Shown here: piece by piece, positions 1-11,549 of the stretch
Numbering within the stretch: position 1 is the first letter of the stretch
Layout of the letters: every line of letters starts with the position of its first letter
DNA from: Cerioporus squamosus
Taxonomy: Eukaryota > Basidiomycota > Agaricomycetes > Polyporales > Polyporaceae
Length of the DNA stretch: 64,000 nt
NCBI GenBank assembly: GCA_022592435.1
Contig: JABYQS010000162.1
Span: 16,676 to 80,675 of the forward strand
Direction: 5' to 3'
The notes under the pieces: generated by a model
Told to the model about the DNA's origin: nothing
What the model saw: the letters and a program-made list of their open reading frames with translations, nothing else
Database searches by the model: none
Made by a program: the position numbers and the translations under genes

Positions 1-2
1 GA

Positions 3-146
3 AAGCTCGGCGCGCCTGGGGTGCCGGTGGGGCCCACGCATCCGTTCGTGCAGATGCAGCTGCATGCGATGGCGGGCATGCTAAACCAACCTGGTGCGCT
101 TGCTGGGTCGGTCCGGGCGATGTTGCGTAGCAGGAAACGCCGGTAG
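3..146 (+). CDS. C-terminal end of an unidentified protein (partial)
   Basis: A reading frame enters from the left edge and stays open for 47 codons to a TAG at 144-146. The tail is rich in Gly, Pro and Ala and ends in a basic cluster (RSRKRR). I do not recognise the family. It would be convergent with the membrane-protein gene that ends at 461, which fits the spacing. The piece is too short to exclude chance, so confidence is low. Confidence 0.35.
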   Translation, partial: KLGAPGVPVGPTHPFVQMQLHAMAGMLNQPGALAGSVRAMLRSRKRR

Positions 147-460
147 ACGCTACAACGTCCAAGTTCCATGGGCTCAGGTTCCATTTGTCCGCTTGACGGG
201 TGTATGTATGTCAGAAGCCGTATAACGACGGCAAGGAAGGACAGATACCTTTTGCCGAAGATAGGCTGCCTCCGAACGGCCGTTGACCGTACGGACTTAC
301 AATCTTGTGTAATACTAGTGCTTTTCTCTTGTACCTCCTACATGTCACATTCCACAATGGTTGTTTCTTGTTGGACCTGGTCCAGGTGGCGAGATATCTT
401 ACAGCATCTACGCTACAAAATTCCTGTTTTACTGCGTACTGTAGTACACTACGCGAGAAC
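147..460. other. Intergenic stretch between convergent genes
   Basis: I see no coding signal, repeat or RNA gene here. It probably holds the 3' untranslated regions of the two flanking convergent genes. Confidence 0.4.
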
Positions 461-2084
461 CTACTGTACCACCACACTGAGTGAATTCAACTTGGCGGCA
501 ACCTCCACACCGCGGACAAATTCGGCTTCGTCCCCTCCGCGTCCGTCCGCGTCCGATACCGCTGCCTTCACGGACGTCGCCTCGCGCTCGACGTCCGTGT
601 CCGTGTACCCGGTCGTAGAGACACCCCCGCGGGAGCTGTACATGGTCTTGAAGTGGATCGTCGAAAGCTCGCCGCGTCCGCTCGCGCGCTCTGTGGACGT
701 GGCTCGCGAGGTGCCGAGATCCTCGACGGTGAACCCGAGTGCTGAGATGATGATGATCATCGTCGGTACGATGCCCTACGTGCGCGTCATGTGAGCAGTT
801 GTACCGGACAGGGTTTGGGATGGCAGATCGCAGGGAGGAGACTCACGGTGAGCTGCGCGATGGGGTCGTAGACGATGTAGAACGCGTTGCTGTTCGAGAA
901 GTAGAGCACGATCTCGATGAGGACCGCCGCGCTGTAGATCATCGCGGACTCGATGATGAGCATGAACACCTGCATGTAGCGGAAGGAATGCCCGGCGAGC
1001 ACGTGCCCGCTGAGGCCGCGGGTGAGGAACCTGGGAGTGACGGTGAGCCCTCACCCGCGGGACGGGAGACATTTCGAGGACGTACCATAACCGAACTGCA
1101 ATGAGGGCGGTCACAACGGCATTTGTTGCGAATGAGAGGCTGAAGAGGGAGCCGTTCCACCGTGCTAGCGACTGCTCAGACTTCAGGACCTGGTCGTCTC
1201 ATCATGGGAGGGAGCTGGACGTACCGTAGCGAAAGCACTATGTGTCGTCTTTGCGGTCGCAAAGATGTAGGCCTGTCCAAAGCCGCAAACTGCAAGGTGC
1301 AGATAATCAGCATGCTACGTCCACCTCGGATTCTCATGTCAGTAGGCCCCTGCATGCAAAGTTGTCTGTAACGTCGGTGGAGGGAGACATGCTAGACTAT
1401 GAGTCCTGCACTCAATGAGCTTACCCAAGTACGCGATGATTCGGAAACGCCGTTTTCACGGTCATACCTCGATTGACTCCGAAACATATAGGCTCAAGGG
1501 GCCACTCGACGCGAGAATTGCTGTAGTATGGGTCACACTCACTAGCAGACGCGACAATCAAAAGCGCGGGTAGGACACATATCTGCCAGTTCATCGCCCA
1601 CACGTAGTAGCACCTCCAGACCTATGCCGCACCTATGAACGACTGTCGCAAACCCTCCGAGGAATCAGGATTTGGCTCACCACTATGCCATCGCCGAGGA
1701 TGGAGTTGATCGTGTGGATGACGACCTTCGCGACATTCGGTGGCTGGGAGACGTCGGAGAAGAACGCCTCCGGTCCTCCGGGGTCATCGCGGTGGTCGAT
1801 GAAGCCCCAAACGAGACGAGCGAAGCCGAGCGAGACGTGCACGGTCGAGAAGCAGAACATGAGCACGGCGACCCAAAAGATGATGGGGGTGACTCTGCGG
1901 TGGGCGCGGCGGAAGCGGGTTATGTAGATGTAGGACCCGAAGAGACACGCATTGACACCTGCAAATACGGGTGAGCGAGCTGTCTTTTGTGTGGTTGATA
2001 CCGAGAAGACTCGCCGTAGAAGAGGGTCTCGAGCCAGATGGCGACGAGGTACGCCCGGTCGAGGGCTATCTGACCTGCCGCCAT
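461..2084 (-). CDS. Seven-helix integral membrane protein of a basidiomycete orphan family
   Basis: At least six exons on the minus strand join into a polytopic protein of roughly 330 residues. Order: ATG at 2084 with MAAGQIALDRAYLVAIWLET, a helix around FWVAVLMFCFSTVHVSLGFA, the conserved loop FIDHRDDPGGPEAFFSDVSQ, NVAKVVIHTINSILGDGIVV, then WQICVLPALLIVASAS, a helix ending TALIAVRLW, RYMQVFMLIIESAMIYSAAV, and a final helix MMIIISALGF. The C-terminal tail is hydrophilic, Thr/Ser-rich and probably cytoplasmic. The order of conserved loops matches a large, expanded and functionally uncharacterised family seen in Agaricomycetes. It is not a canonical GPCR by any motif I can see. A TATA-like run at about 2137-2152 lies between this gene and the divergent RAD18. 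The fold is clear; the function is unknown. Confidence 0.8.
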
Positions 2085-2136
2085 GGGGTCAGGGAGACGG
2101 GAGACAACACACGGGAGAGGAGGTGAGTCGCGAGTG

Positions 2137-2152
2137 CATATAATATAATTGC
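2137..2152. promoter_or_regulatory. AT-rich TATA-like run in the divergent promoter
   Basis: The run catataatataatt lies in the 317-bp gap between the divergent membrane-protein gene (start 2084, minus) and RAD18 (start 2402, plus). Its distance to the minus-strand start is typical of a core promoter. The call is by position only. Confidence 0.4.
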
Positions 2153-2401
2153 GCGGGGCTCGGTCTCCGGCTTGGACTGGCTCGTGCCTGCACTCAATGT
2201 ACGGCTTCGATTGGCTCACAGGAGAACGACGATCGGCGACATCCTCCTGAGAACTTTCTCCGCGAAGCTTCCCATCAGGGCCTTCTCCGCACGCGTCCGT
2301 CACGCCGTGACCAGGCGCGTTCGTCACGCGTCGCGTCCCACGCCTGCTCCGCCTCCTGCCTCCTCACCCGCGTCCGAATCCCACCTTGTACCGCCTCCGC
2401 C

Positions 2402-4498
2402 ATGGCGTCCATGCTCGACAAGCTGCTCGCCGCCGACATCTCTGATCCTACCGACTTCCCCGACGCTGCAACTGCGCCCGGTCTCCGCGCCTTTGACGAC
2501 GCTGTTCGCTGCACGATATGTCGCGAGTTCTACGACGCGCCAGTCACCCTCACCTGCGGTCATTGCTTCTGCTCAGCGGTGAGTGAGTACTGTGATGCCA
2601 TTGTGCGCATGCATGTTCTGATGACGCGTACACGCTAGTGTATCCGCTCGGCCCTTCCTGAACAACAAACATGTCCAGCATGTCGCAAGACTGCCTCGGA
2701 AGTGCACATACGCAAGGACGTGGCAATGGAGACCGCAGTCCAGGCTTGGAAGAACGCCAGGTGCGCACTCCAGATATACTATCGTATGCACCCCCTCGAA
2801 CCCCCTCCCAAGACCACTCATCCTGCGACTTGCCTGCGAAGAGGCAGCACGGAAAGCACAACCCGTCCAACCATCGCACCCACGCCATGACTCTGCGCAT
2901 TCCGAGCGCTCAGGCAACAAGCGCAGAAGACTCGACTCTCCTAACACCGGATCCGAGGACGAGGTCATCGTAGTACCATCCAGCCCTGCGCCCTCCGGCT
3001 CATTCGTCTCGGATGCTCTCCCAGGTGCGTTGTCTTCTCATCTCATCGCAGCGTCCGGCGCTGGCTTTCGTCTTGGCTTGCGGGCTCGTTGAACGCTACA
3101 TTGCGAGTTCATGCCGCCGTCCATGATGGTCGCGTCCTCTCGAAGGTACTGTTGCACGCAGTGTTCCCAAGTGCACTCCATGTGGCTAGTCTGCATACCT
3201 CTACTGCATGCCCTCTTGTGGCATGCGATCGACGGAACAGCTGCTGCATTCTGAAGTGGCATCCGTACGTTGGTATTGCATCAACTCGGAGAGTTGAATT
3301 TGACCGGGGTCTGACAAACCCGGGTAAGGTGCAGGTCCAACCCCCAAGGCCGCGGGCCAAGGTCCTTCAGTGAAACCCTCGCGTACTGGCGAGTGTTGGC
3401 GCCTCTATAGGGTCAGATCTAGAATCAGACCCGGGGCAAGGTCAACGGGGTCAAGGAGTCGCAGTTGGACCCACCCATCTCTGCCACCGAGCCCGCAGTC
3501 TCGCTTTATATCTCTATACATCGGTGGCAGGCGCTGACCAGTCTCCCATCAGACACCGTGCTCTGCCCAGTATGCCAGAAGCAGGTGCCCTCACAGAAGA
3601 TCAACGCGCACCTTGACAGCAACTGCAAACGACACCTCGCCGAAGGGGGCACGAGCGGGCCCACAGCCGAATCGTCCAAGAGCACGCAGAAGCAGCGCTG
3701 GAACCAGCTCTTCTCGGCTGGGGGCGGCAGCAGCAGCTCGGGACCCTCGGCGAAGGGCAAGGACAAGGACAAGGAGCGAGGCAAGGGCAAGGCGCGGTGG
3801 GTGATCTTCCATCACGCAGTTCCTCTCGTCGCGGCTGAGATTGAGGCGACTTCTGGCTGCGCAGCGCGACCCCAGATGCAGATGACGAACCGGAGCACCT
3901 CCCGAAAGTGGCGTACGACATCCACCCGCAAAAGCGCATCGCCGAGATGCTCGCGGATTGGGACCTCCCGACACACGGAGACAAGACTGCCCTCGCAAAG
4001 CGACACAAAAAGTGCGTGTTCCTGCCTTCCCGCCCCGACCGTGGCGTCTGACTCCCGGCGACGTTTTGAGGTGGATCGTGCTATACAACGCGAATGTCGA
4101 TCGCGCGTCCGCACACCGCCGCACGCTCGATCAGCTCCGGGCCGACCTGCGTAAGGCCGAGGAGGCGGAGCATAAAACGCGCAAGGAGATCGTGGACGAC
4201 CCTGTCGCGTACCAGGTGCGTCCTTGCCCGCTGTGCTTCCGCTCACTAGGTGGCTCACGTGTGCGTGTTCTGTGCCGCTTGCGCGATGCAGAAAGCGAAC
4301 AAGGCGGCGTTCGCGAAGCTTACGGAGGCCGCGAGGCCGAAGAAGGGCGCGCCTCCGACAGCGCCACCGTCGGCGCAAGGGCATGAGGACGGAAGTGATG
4401 CCATGGATGGCACGAAGCCCGAAGCTCTCGACGACAAGCCCGCTGAAGGTACTCCGGCGACGGCGGCAGACGATGTGATAGACATCGACGAAAGCTGA
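2402..4498 (+). CDS. RAD18: RAD18 postreplication-repair E3 ubiquitin ligase
   Basis: Seven exons (2402-2578, 2639-2760, 2813-3024, 3553-3796, 3865-4011, 4071-4215, 4292-4498) give 417 residues in one frame. The N-terminus carries a C3HC4 RING (CTICREF...CGHCFCSACI...CPACRK). A Rad18-type UBZ4 finger follows (VLCPVCQKQV...INAHLDSNC), and then a SAP domain with the diagnostic WDLPTHGDKTALAKRH followed by WIVLYNANVD. This order is unique to RAD18, which with RAD6 mono-ubiquitinates PCNA at stalled forks and acts in the nucleus. The third intron (3025-3552) is 528 nt, about ten times the local norm; the phase-1 junction at its two ends restores the expected frame. The acidic C-terminal tail is species-variable. 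Identification is very secure; the exon 3/4 junction is slightly less so. Confidence 0.95.
3025..3552 (+). other. Unusually long RAD18 intron 3
   Basis: This GT-AG interval of 528 nt separates the linker exon from the UBZ exon, while the other RAD18 introns are 52-76 nt. It contains short imperfect inverted segments: CCGGGGTCTGAC near 3303 and the complement of CCCGGGTCTGAT near 3430-3442. No open frame in it resembles RAD18. A decayed insertion could explain the length. Confidence 0.6.
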
Positions 4499-4677
4499 GC
4501 GCGCATGGTCTTGGTATACGCAGCATTAGATATGTATCATCTAGCATCTTGGTTTCTTGTCCTCTTGGGTTGGAATACAACACACCATTATCTGTACTGG
4601 TACCCTCGGCTCTCCGCCGGCCTTTGTCGGCCCTGCATCCTACATGATCCCATCGCCCTCCATGTCTTCGACGGTGT

Positions 4678-5526
4678 TTAACACTGGCCCACGGGAATTG
4701 GGATGGCAGGAACGGAGTTGGCGAGGAAGAGGACCGAGAACGCGTTCGGGTCCAAGGAATCCTCGTATCCGCCCACGTCGTGCTGCACGCAGCCGATGAA
4801 GATGTTCTGGCACTCTGCCCTCGTACCCGTGAACTGAACCGCGCTAGTATGTAGAAGGGGCAGCAAGTACGCACGTCGCTTCCCTCGCAAATTTGCCAAG
4901 GGTAGACTGCACTCACGAGCAGGGGTCGCAGTTGCACGCGCGGAACTCGGCGGAGCCCTATGTACAGACGAGGACGATCAGTACCCGAGCCCGAGCCCGA
5001 GCGGCACGACAAGTGGTCATGATCGAGTATTGTACGCACCAGATGCCAATAATGACACTCGCAAGACTGGGCGTTGGGCGGCGCGGCGACAACGACCGGG
5101 TCCGCGATCGCCGTGCCAAAGCACAGGCTCTGCGCGTCCTCGAACCCAGGCGCGATCGCCGAGGAGGCGCACACGAGCGTCGGGGTCGCGGTTGCCGCTG
5201 GGACTAGTGGCTCCGGGATCGTACGGCTCGGCGGAGGGCCGATAGACATCAAGCAGGTGTGTTGCTGGAGCTCGGGCGAATTCACGAGGAGGGGGATATC
5301 GTCGCACATGATGTTGGTGGATAGGTCTGTGTCTGAGTCGGTCGTTGGGGAAGGAGCGACCCTGAATACGTTCATGACACGGGGTTGCTGGGGCAGTGCC
5401 CTCAGGCTCGACGCGGTGACCTGCAGAAACGTTCCCATTCATATTGTCAGCATGCACCAATGACAGACGGGCGCTACTAACCACAGTCACCGCCATCAGC
5501 GACAGGACGGCTGCGAGCTTGAGCGT
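4678..5526 (-). CDS. Small secreted cysteine-rich protein, possible non-AUG start
   Basis: Four exons on the minus strand encode about 180 residues. The main exon contains spaced cysteines (NIMCDD, HTCL, LVCASS, SLCFG, SCECHYW). It is followed by a short exon GSAEFRACNCDPCS and a terminal exon AECQNIFIGC...PVGQC, with the stop at 4678-4680. An open stretch of 10 codons precedes the first ATG (5496) and reads TLKLAAVLSL, running into MAVTV. Together these look like a signal peptide whose expected initiating ATG is ACG (5526-5524). A TATA-like TATAAAT lies about 80 nt further upstream. I recognise no named domain. A secreted Cys-rich apoplastic or effector-like protein is the reasonable reading. 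The terminal-exon acceptor (after GTACGAG) was chosen to keep the frame. Confidence 0.6.
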
Positions 5527-6734
5527 ATCGTGTCTGAGATTGGCTCCTGGGAGGTGCTAGGCGAGTCTCTTCGAGGCTGCGTCCCTCAGCCGGGTCGCTC
5601 CAACATTTATACGACGTCTCAGAGGCACCAGTGCGGGTCATGAACGGACGAAGGGGACACGATAACCCGTCGAGTGACACAACGTACCTGAGCCTTCGTA
5701 CAGTATGGGCTTCAGGTCCTGTAGCGTGGTGCCCGGCCCCGACCTAAGTTGACAAGGAAGCCATAAGTTCTCCGGCGTTGTGTTGCCCCGTCTTTGGTTC
5801 GAGTGCCCGGAGGGTGCATAGCCCGGACATCGTCCAGGAACCTACGTCTCCGGAGTCCGCATCCAACCACCGCGACCATCGTAGGTTCTGCCTCAGAGTG
5901 TGCATTGGCCTGTCGCTGCGGAGGAATGCAATTATTGCCGCTATGCGGATGCGCGCGTCATCATACCGAAGGCAAAACGGTTGCTGTAGGTTGGTTGACT
6001 GACCGTCCTGACACGGTTGAATTTTCGGGGTTGTGCCTGGCCGGTGGTGGACGTCTGGCGAGCAATCCATCACTGCAGGATGCCTAAGTAGACTGCTTAG
6101 CGTATACACGAGAATACACGTTCCACACGTTGCGTTACGGTCCGCGCCACATATATCGGGATGCTCGAGGCAGTCTCCAAATGAATGGCCTCCCAGCAGT
6201 CAGTCTCGTGCGTTCGTAGTAGCGGCTACGCACCCACAAGACACGTCGGTGGTATTGGAATGTTTGATAAATAGTGGAGAATGTGAAGAAGTTGTAGTGA
6301 ACTTTACTTTGAGTTTGTCTTTGAGGATGATCCCATCTCACCGCGACATTGAAGATTTGGGCTTCGAGTGATGGATCTGCAGAATTAGTACAGGCATCAC
6401 GACCCCTCGTGTCCTTGAGTGGTGAGTGATACGCCTTGCCTCCCGACATACTGTATACCTGAGAATTCATAGTACCACAGCTCAAGCCGACGAGGGTGGG
6501 GTGCAGACAAGTCTCATTGACGTCGGTGCTTAGTTCGCCCAACGGGTCACAACCAAAATACAAGTAGATGCGTTAGCACTGAAAATCCTACCAACGAGTG
6601 ATGAGCGAATATGCTATGCGGGTACTGATATGCACGCACCGATAAAGTAGATACTGTCGACCAGGAACTATGAGGAGAAAAACCAAGAATTGGGAAGGAA
6701 GCCTTGACATCATCGGTTGCGTGTGCATAGCAGC
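5527..6734. other. 1.2-kb gene-poor stretch
   Basis: Open frames here are short, lack family resemblance and lack paired splice sites continuing into one another. The left part holds the TATA-like promoter of the Cys-rich gene near 5605-5612. I see no repeat array or structural RNA. Confidence 0.4.
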
Positions 6735-9147
6735 TCATCCCTTTGATGGAGATGCACCTGAGACCGAGCTGTCAACGCTCAAGTCGATGAAAACTTCCTT
6801 CCCGTTGGCTCTATCGTGCCAAAAACACCCTGTGAGTTGACCCACCGCAAAAGCAAGACGGTGCAACTCACGAGGTATCGAGTCGCAACCAGTAGCGGTG
6901 GTCAGCGATATGGTGCAGCTGTGGGAACACGAGACATATATCAGAAACATGCGACAAATGAAGCAGCAGCACGACGCACCATGTTGCCTAAGGTCCGGTC
7001 TGGGGGAAGGAACTGGTGGCCAACCGAACATTTGGGCGCGTCCGACGACGCCCACAAGAGTTGTTCGATGTCGGATAGCTTCGCGTCTGGAGGCAAGCGC
7101 AACGCCGCCAGCAAATGCGGCATGTCTGTGCTAGGCGACACCCGAACGATGTCGCCCTCCCAGGGTGGAGAATCGTGATAATCCTGCCAGTGCGCCAGCA
7201 GCTCATTGCACGTCATGTGTCTCGACCCAGAGCGATAAAATCCGCACGATCGGCACTCGAATGTCGACGTGAGCGCGTCGAGCAGTATGTTGTCCGCAGC
7301 CGAGTCGACCTCCGGAACCTTGCGGTCCACTGATCCTTCAGAGTCATAGTCGACGTCAGAGTCGGAATCTTCATCGACCACCCGCTTCTTGCCCTTGCCC
7401 TTCCCTTTCCGCTTCGTGACTGGAGTCTTGCCCTTCTTGGTAGTCTTCGCTATGCCAGACGTCGCGGCTCCCCCACTGGCAGTCTGCCCCGTCGATTGCC
7501 GAACGAGCTCAGCGAGATAATGCTTGGCGGGAGCACGGTATTTCTCCTCCGATTCTTGAAGCAGAGCCGCCTCGATAGCTGCGAATTGCTCCTCTGTGAG
7601 GTCCTCCTCCGGGTCTTCCGCAGCCGTAAGCAAAGCTGCCATGCAAGGCAGTTTCCGTGCAACTTCGAAGTTCGGTAAGGTGCGTTTCTCTGGGTGCAAT
7701 GCACGGTTCTGCTCCCGGTAGACTCGATAACACGTTGTCAACACCTTGATGCGCGAACGCCATTTCGCCTTGAAGGCTTCCTCCTGTTGGCGGGCGCGCT
7801 CCGCGTCAACGATCTTGATTAGCTTAGGCCGTATAGTGTTCCAGACTGGGGAGAGTCAGCCACAAGATCGCACGAGCCAGTGATAGAGCGCGTACTCCTG
7901 GTCGTCAACGGACGAGGCTGGTTAAGTATCTTTCTGAATTCTGAACTCCATCGTGGGAAGTCCTCTGACTTGTACCCAAGCTCTCCCAGCCTCTGCTTGA
8001 TCCTGGTGGAGGGTAAGATATGAGTACTACTTCATGAGCGCAAGAGAAGACAATCCTCACGCGGCAGCGCGATCAGTGGCCACTTCGCCGTCTTGCTCCT
8101 CCTTTGCTTTGCTGTGGGCAGTTTGCCAATCGCGCAGAGTGGTGTCAAACTGAAAGCCCAGGCGAAGGTGATCAGCCATCAACCACGCAAAAGCACGGCG
8201 AATCTCACATCAAGTCTGGCTCGAGTCTCTGCGTTACGCTGTGCAATGAATTCCTGGAGCGCTTGCACTCCTCCTTCGGACTGGATCTTCTTGTATTGCT
8301 TGACGACAGCGAGAAACTCCGGCTCATAGAACTTGTCTCGTTGGTGTTGATCCAGCTTCCCTTCTTGCCACCAGAAAGACCCTGCGGACAGCATGTAGCA
8401 TGAATATGGGATGAGATGAGTCATGAGGCGAACGTACGATAGTCGTGCGCTGCAGGGAGCAGGTTTAACAGCACAGACATGTCATCCTTCACACCTGCTT
8501 CTCTGACCAGCTTCGAACCCAATCTAATGCTGTTCATGACAAACATCAGCCCTGTATACGCATAACTCTCATACTAAACTGACTTCGCTTTCCAGCAAGG
8601 GCCACAGAAGCGTACTCGGGCTGCATAGCTGTACTTCCATGATGCCCTTCCAGCACCGCACGCCTGGTCGTCTGAGTTAGGACATCGAACTTGAGGAGAG
8701 AGCAGCCCTCGACTCACCATACATTGTGCCTCAAACACAAGCGAAGCGTACCGGGGCTCGCTAAATCCTTCCGGACATTCGGGCATAGGAGGATCAAGGT
8801 TCTTGCGCGCCGCCACCCAGATAGAACGCATTTTGCGAGACATGAGTGTTTCCCTTAGCTCCACGGATGCGCGCGAAAGGTGGAGGAGGTCGAGAGGATG
8901 CAAGTGCGACGCGATCTACGAGACACGAGAGGTAGTGCATCAGCGTGCGACAGTACCCCATCGTTAAGAAAGCGCAAACCTCCAAAAACACATCAACTGG
9001 AACGTTCAAGACTTGCATGAGCTTGCCGACATTTCTTCCCTTCGGTGGTTTGCCCTTCGTGTTCTCCACTGGCTTGGGTGGTTTCGGCTGGCGATATCGG
9101 TACCGGAACGTATCGCGCTCTCCTATCTTAGGCTTCAGCTTTTCCAT
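6735..9147 (-). CDS. F-box protein with C-terminal zinc-finger-like tail
   Basis: Many minus-strand exons join into one protein of about 600 residues. The F-box comes from VPVDVFLE joined across an intron to IASHLHPLDLLHLSR, followed by LMSRKMRSIWVAARKN and ACGAGRASWKYSYAARVRFCGPCW. This CxxC-like pair region is typical of basidiomycete F-box proteins. A long charged middle contains KKGKTPVTKRKGKGKGKKR and an acidic cluster. The C-terminal part has ECRSCGFYRSG...RHMTCNELLAHWQDYH, then LHHIADHRYWLRLDTS and a last short exon. Such proteins act as substrate receptors of SCF ubiquitin ligases; the substrate is unknown. The start is ambiguous, because the frame stays open upstream to 9411, so a longer N-terminus is possible. 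I chose the ATG at 9147 because the stretch beyond it is not conserved in character. Confidence 0.75.
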
Positions 9148-9663
9148 TGGGCGCGAGGTGTTTGCAGTGGTGATGACCGGGGGAAGGAGGGGGAAGGTGG
9201 TGGTTGCGGTAGAGGCTGGATCAGTCACGGTCGCTCGGCTATAGACCAAGGTCAGTTCGATCTCCGCCTCACACAGCCACAGACGCGTCGCGTCGGTCCC
9301 GTGATGCGTCACGAACAATGAAAGGCAAAGCTCGAAGCAGACGCCATCGTCAACAGTCAGAACGCAGAACGACTCCAAGTTACATTCATGTTGACAATGC
9401 CCAAAGAACAAACATGCAATGAGTACATTATATTTGCGCGTGAGGTACAGCTATACTCCAGCCAAAGGAGCTTAGACTAGTATGGATACATCAGGAGAAC
9501 CCAGCGAAAGCGAAGATACATAAAGATATCGCTACATTACTCGGCCAATAACGGTTGTCCCAGCATGCGTCCGTAGCGCGAAACGGGTCATAGCAGTTCG
9601 TCAAGTGCGTCCGTACGTCCAGACGTTCGGGCGCGCAAGTCCGAGACCAGCTCGTGGAACGGC
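9148..9663. other. Intergenic region upstream of the F-box gene
   Basis: This 516-bp gap lies between two minus-strand genes. Part of it (to about 9411) stays open in the F-box frame and could be extra coding sequence or 5' UTR. Nothing else is recognisable. Confidence 0.4.
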
Positions 9664-11001
9664 CTATAGGACGGCTCCGAGGATAACTGCGATGACCGCC
9701 ACGACAAACCCAGTGGGGAAGCCACTGCGTAGCGCAGCATTGCTTGTCGGGTTGACAGAAGTCTGCGTTGCCGTGCTGGAGGCAATCGCCTGCGTACCAG
9801 ATGCTGCAGCAGTGGTAGCGGATGCGGCGCTGGCGGTACCCTTCGCATTCGCCAGGAACGCGTCAAAGGTGTTGCCTGTTGCAGGGGCATTGATAGCAAG
9901 CACCATGCCCTGCTTGCAATGGCTGGCGGGGTTCGTTTGCTTGCAGTAGACCCAGATCGGCGCGGTCTGCGGAGAGGATGGTCAGTATCTGCTTGAGCGT
10001 TCATGGGCAGGAGGCACGCACGTCATTGACAGTGATCGTGAATTCAGGAAGGTCAGAAGCGTCGGCTGCTACTGGCATGCTATGGGGATGCTTGCATCAG
10101 CAACAGATGATGACGGGAGAGGAGCAAGATACTCACAACCCCGAGTCAAATCCTGCCAGTCCGTTCGCGCTCGACTCTCCCAGAGGCGTGCACGGGTTCG
10201 CGAAGCTGCTCTGCGTCACGGTGTGGTTCTTGCTCGCGAAGCGGAACGTGACCGTGTCACCGACGTTGGCAGTGAGGTTGTCTGGCGAGAAGGCAAGTGC
10301 ACCATTGGTGCCCACCGTCACAACGTGGGTCGAGGTGGACGAGGACGAGGGAGCCGAAGCAGTAGTGGTCGCCGCCCCAGTCGTCGTCGCATACGTCGTG
10401 GTCTGCGTGGCCCCGTTGACAGTGACGGTCGCAGTGACGGTGACAACACCGGCTGAGGAAGTGGTGGAGACGTTGCCGATAGCGGCCGACTTGAAAGTGT
10501 CGAACTTATCTCCCGGGTTGATCGCGAAGACCATCCCCTGCTGGCAATGGTTGGCCTGGCGGCAGTACACCCAAACCGGGTTGGTGTCGGGAACCGTAAA
10601 TTGAGCAATGGTGAAGTTGCCCGTCTGGTCATCGGGAACGGGCACACTGTTCAGATCCAGACCGTCAGACTCGGAGACGCAGAAGACAGAGGAAGACTCA
10701 CAATCCGGAGTCGAACCCATCAGCCGCTTGAACGCACGGTGATTCGAGCGTGGACTGAGTAACGGTGTGGTTCTTCTGTTTGAATACAAATGTAACCGTA
10801 TCTCCAGGGTCGGCGTTCTGAAGGGAAAGTCAGGACGATCATTCGTGCGGATCAGTGCGAGGTCGTGCGTACCACGAACTCCGGATCATACTTCAAGATC
10901 CCTATCCCACCCACGGTCACTTGGTGGTCAGCGCCGCGAGTCGCTGGAATCACGAGGCCAAAGAGGGCGAAGAGAGGAAGCATCATAGCGAATGGGAGCA
11001 T
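9664..11001 (-). CDS. Extracellular Ser/Thr-rich protein with two cupredoxin domains, GPI-anchor-like end
   Basis: The product has an N-terminal signal sequence (MLPFAMMLPLFALFGLVIPA) and two cupredoxin folds. Each has a DxVTFxFxxKNHTVTQS strand and the C-terminal copper loop: WVYCRQANHCQQGMVFAINP in the first and WVYCKQTNPASHCKQGM in the second. The upstream His together with Cys, His and Met of the loop form a complete type 1 copper set in both domains. A Ser/Thr/Ala linker separates the domains. The protein ends in a small-residue region followed by a hydrophobic tail (FVVAVIAVILGAVL), as expected for a GPI-anchored wall protein. Introns fall at equivalent places around each domain. The family is common in Agaricomycetes, is often called extracellular serine-rich or plastocyanin-like, and its physiological role is unresolved. 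Confidence 0.85.
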
Positions 11002-11549
11002 GTCGAGGGGATGGTCGGACAGTGGTAATAGAGGATTACGAGACTGAAAGCAGCCGGTACGATAGGTCTAGGTGGTGGTAAGAGAACAAGGTGTGGATGT
11101 GGCTGGCTGTCATCTCCACCCTTTTGTAGGTGCCAGTGTGGCCCTTGACGGCAACTGGACAAAAGACAAGACGCGTTAGCACACACGCTGCACGCACCAT
11201 TGTCCGACGCGACCACGTGACCCACTATTGTTCCCTACCCCACAAGCGCCCATTGAATACAATGGCTGGTTAGGCCCGTACAGAGCCCACTCGACACCAA
11301 TTGCCCCGAGCTCGTACGCCATGTCCACGAAGCGCGGACATAGTTCACCAGCTTAATACACGCAGGGGCTGAGTTGGAGGCCGAGAGTCAGGGCAAGTTT
11401 GCTGGAATACTACATAGTACTCGTACAAGTACAAGAGGGTTCATGAATACAGAATAGATGGAACGCTACAACTTCGTGGTATAATAGCAGCAATGTCACG
11501 AAAATCCGCAAAGCAGATTGAATAGCAAGCACAGCAGCGCACCTAGTCG
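11002..11549. other. Intergenic region upstream of the cupredoxin gene
   Basis: No supported gene. It should contain the cupredoxin promoter and the 3' end of the Mug113-like transcript. I see no repeats. Confidence 0.4.

Noticed and set aside
3591..4124. Long minus-strand frames opposite RAD18
   Set aside because: GC-rich coding DNA produces open antisense frames; none shows a family motif.
4320..5438. 372-codon minus-strand frame across the end of RAD18 and the next gene
   Set aside because: Only its upstream third is the real exon of the Cys-rich gene. The rest is antisense to RAD18 exon 7 and passes over splice sites.
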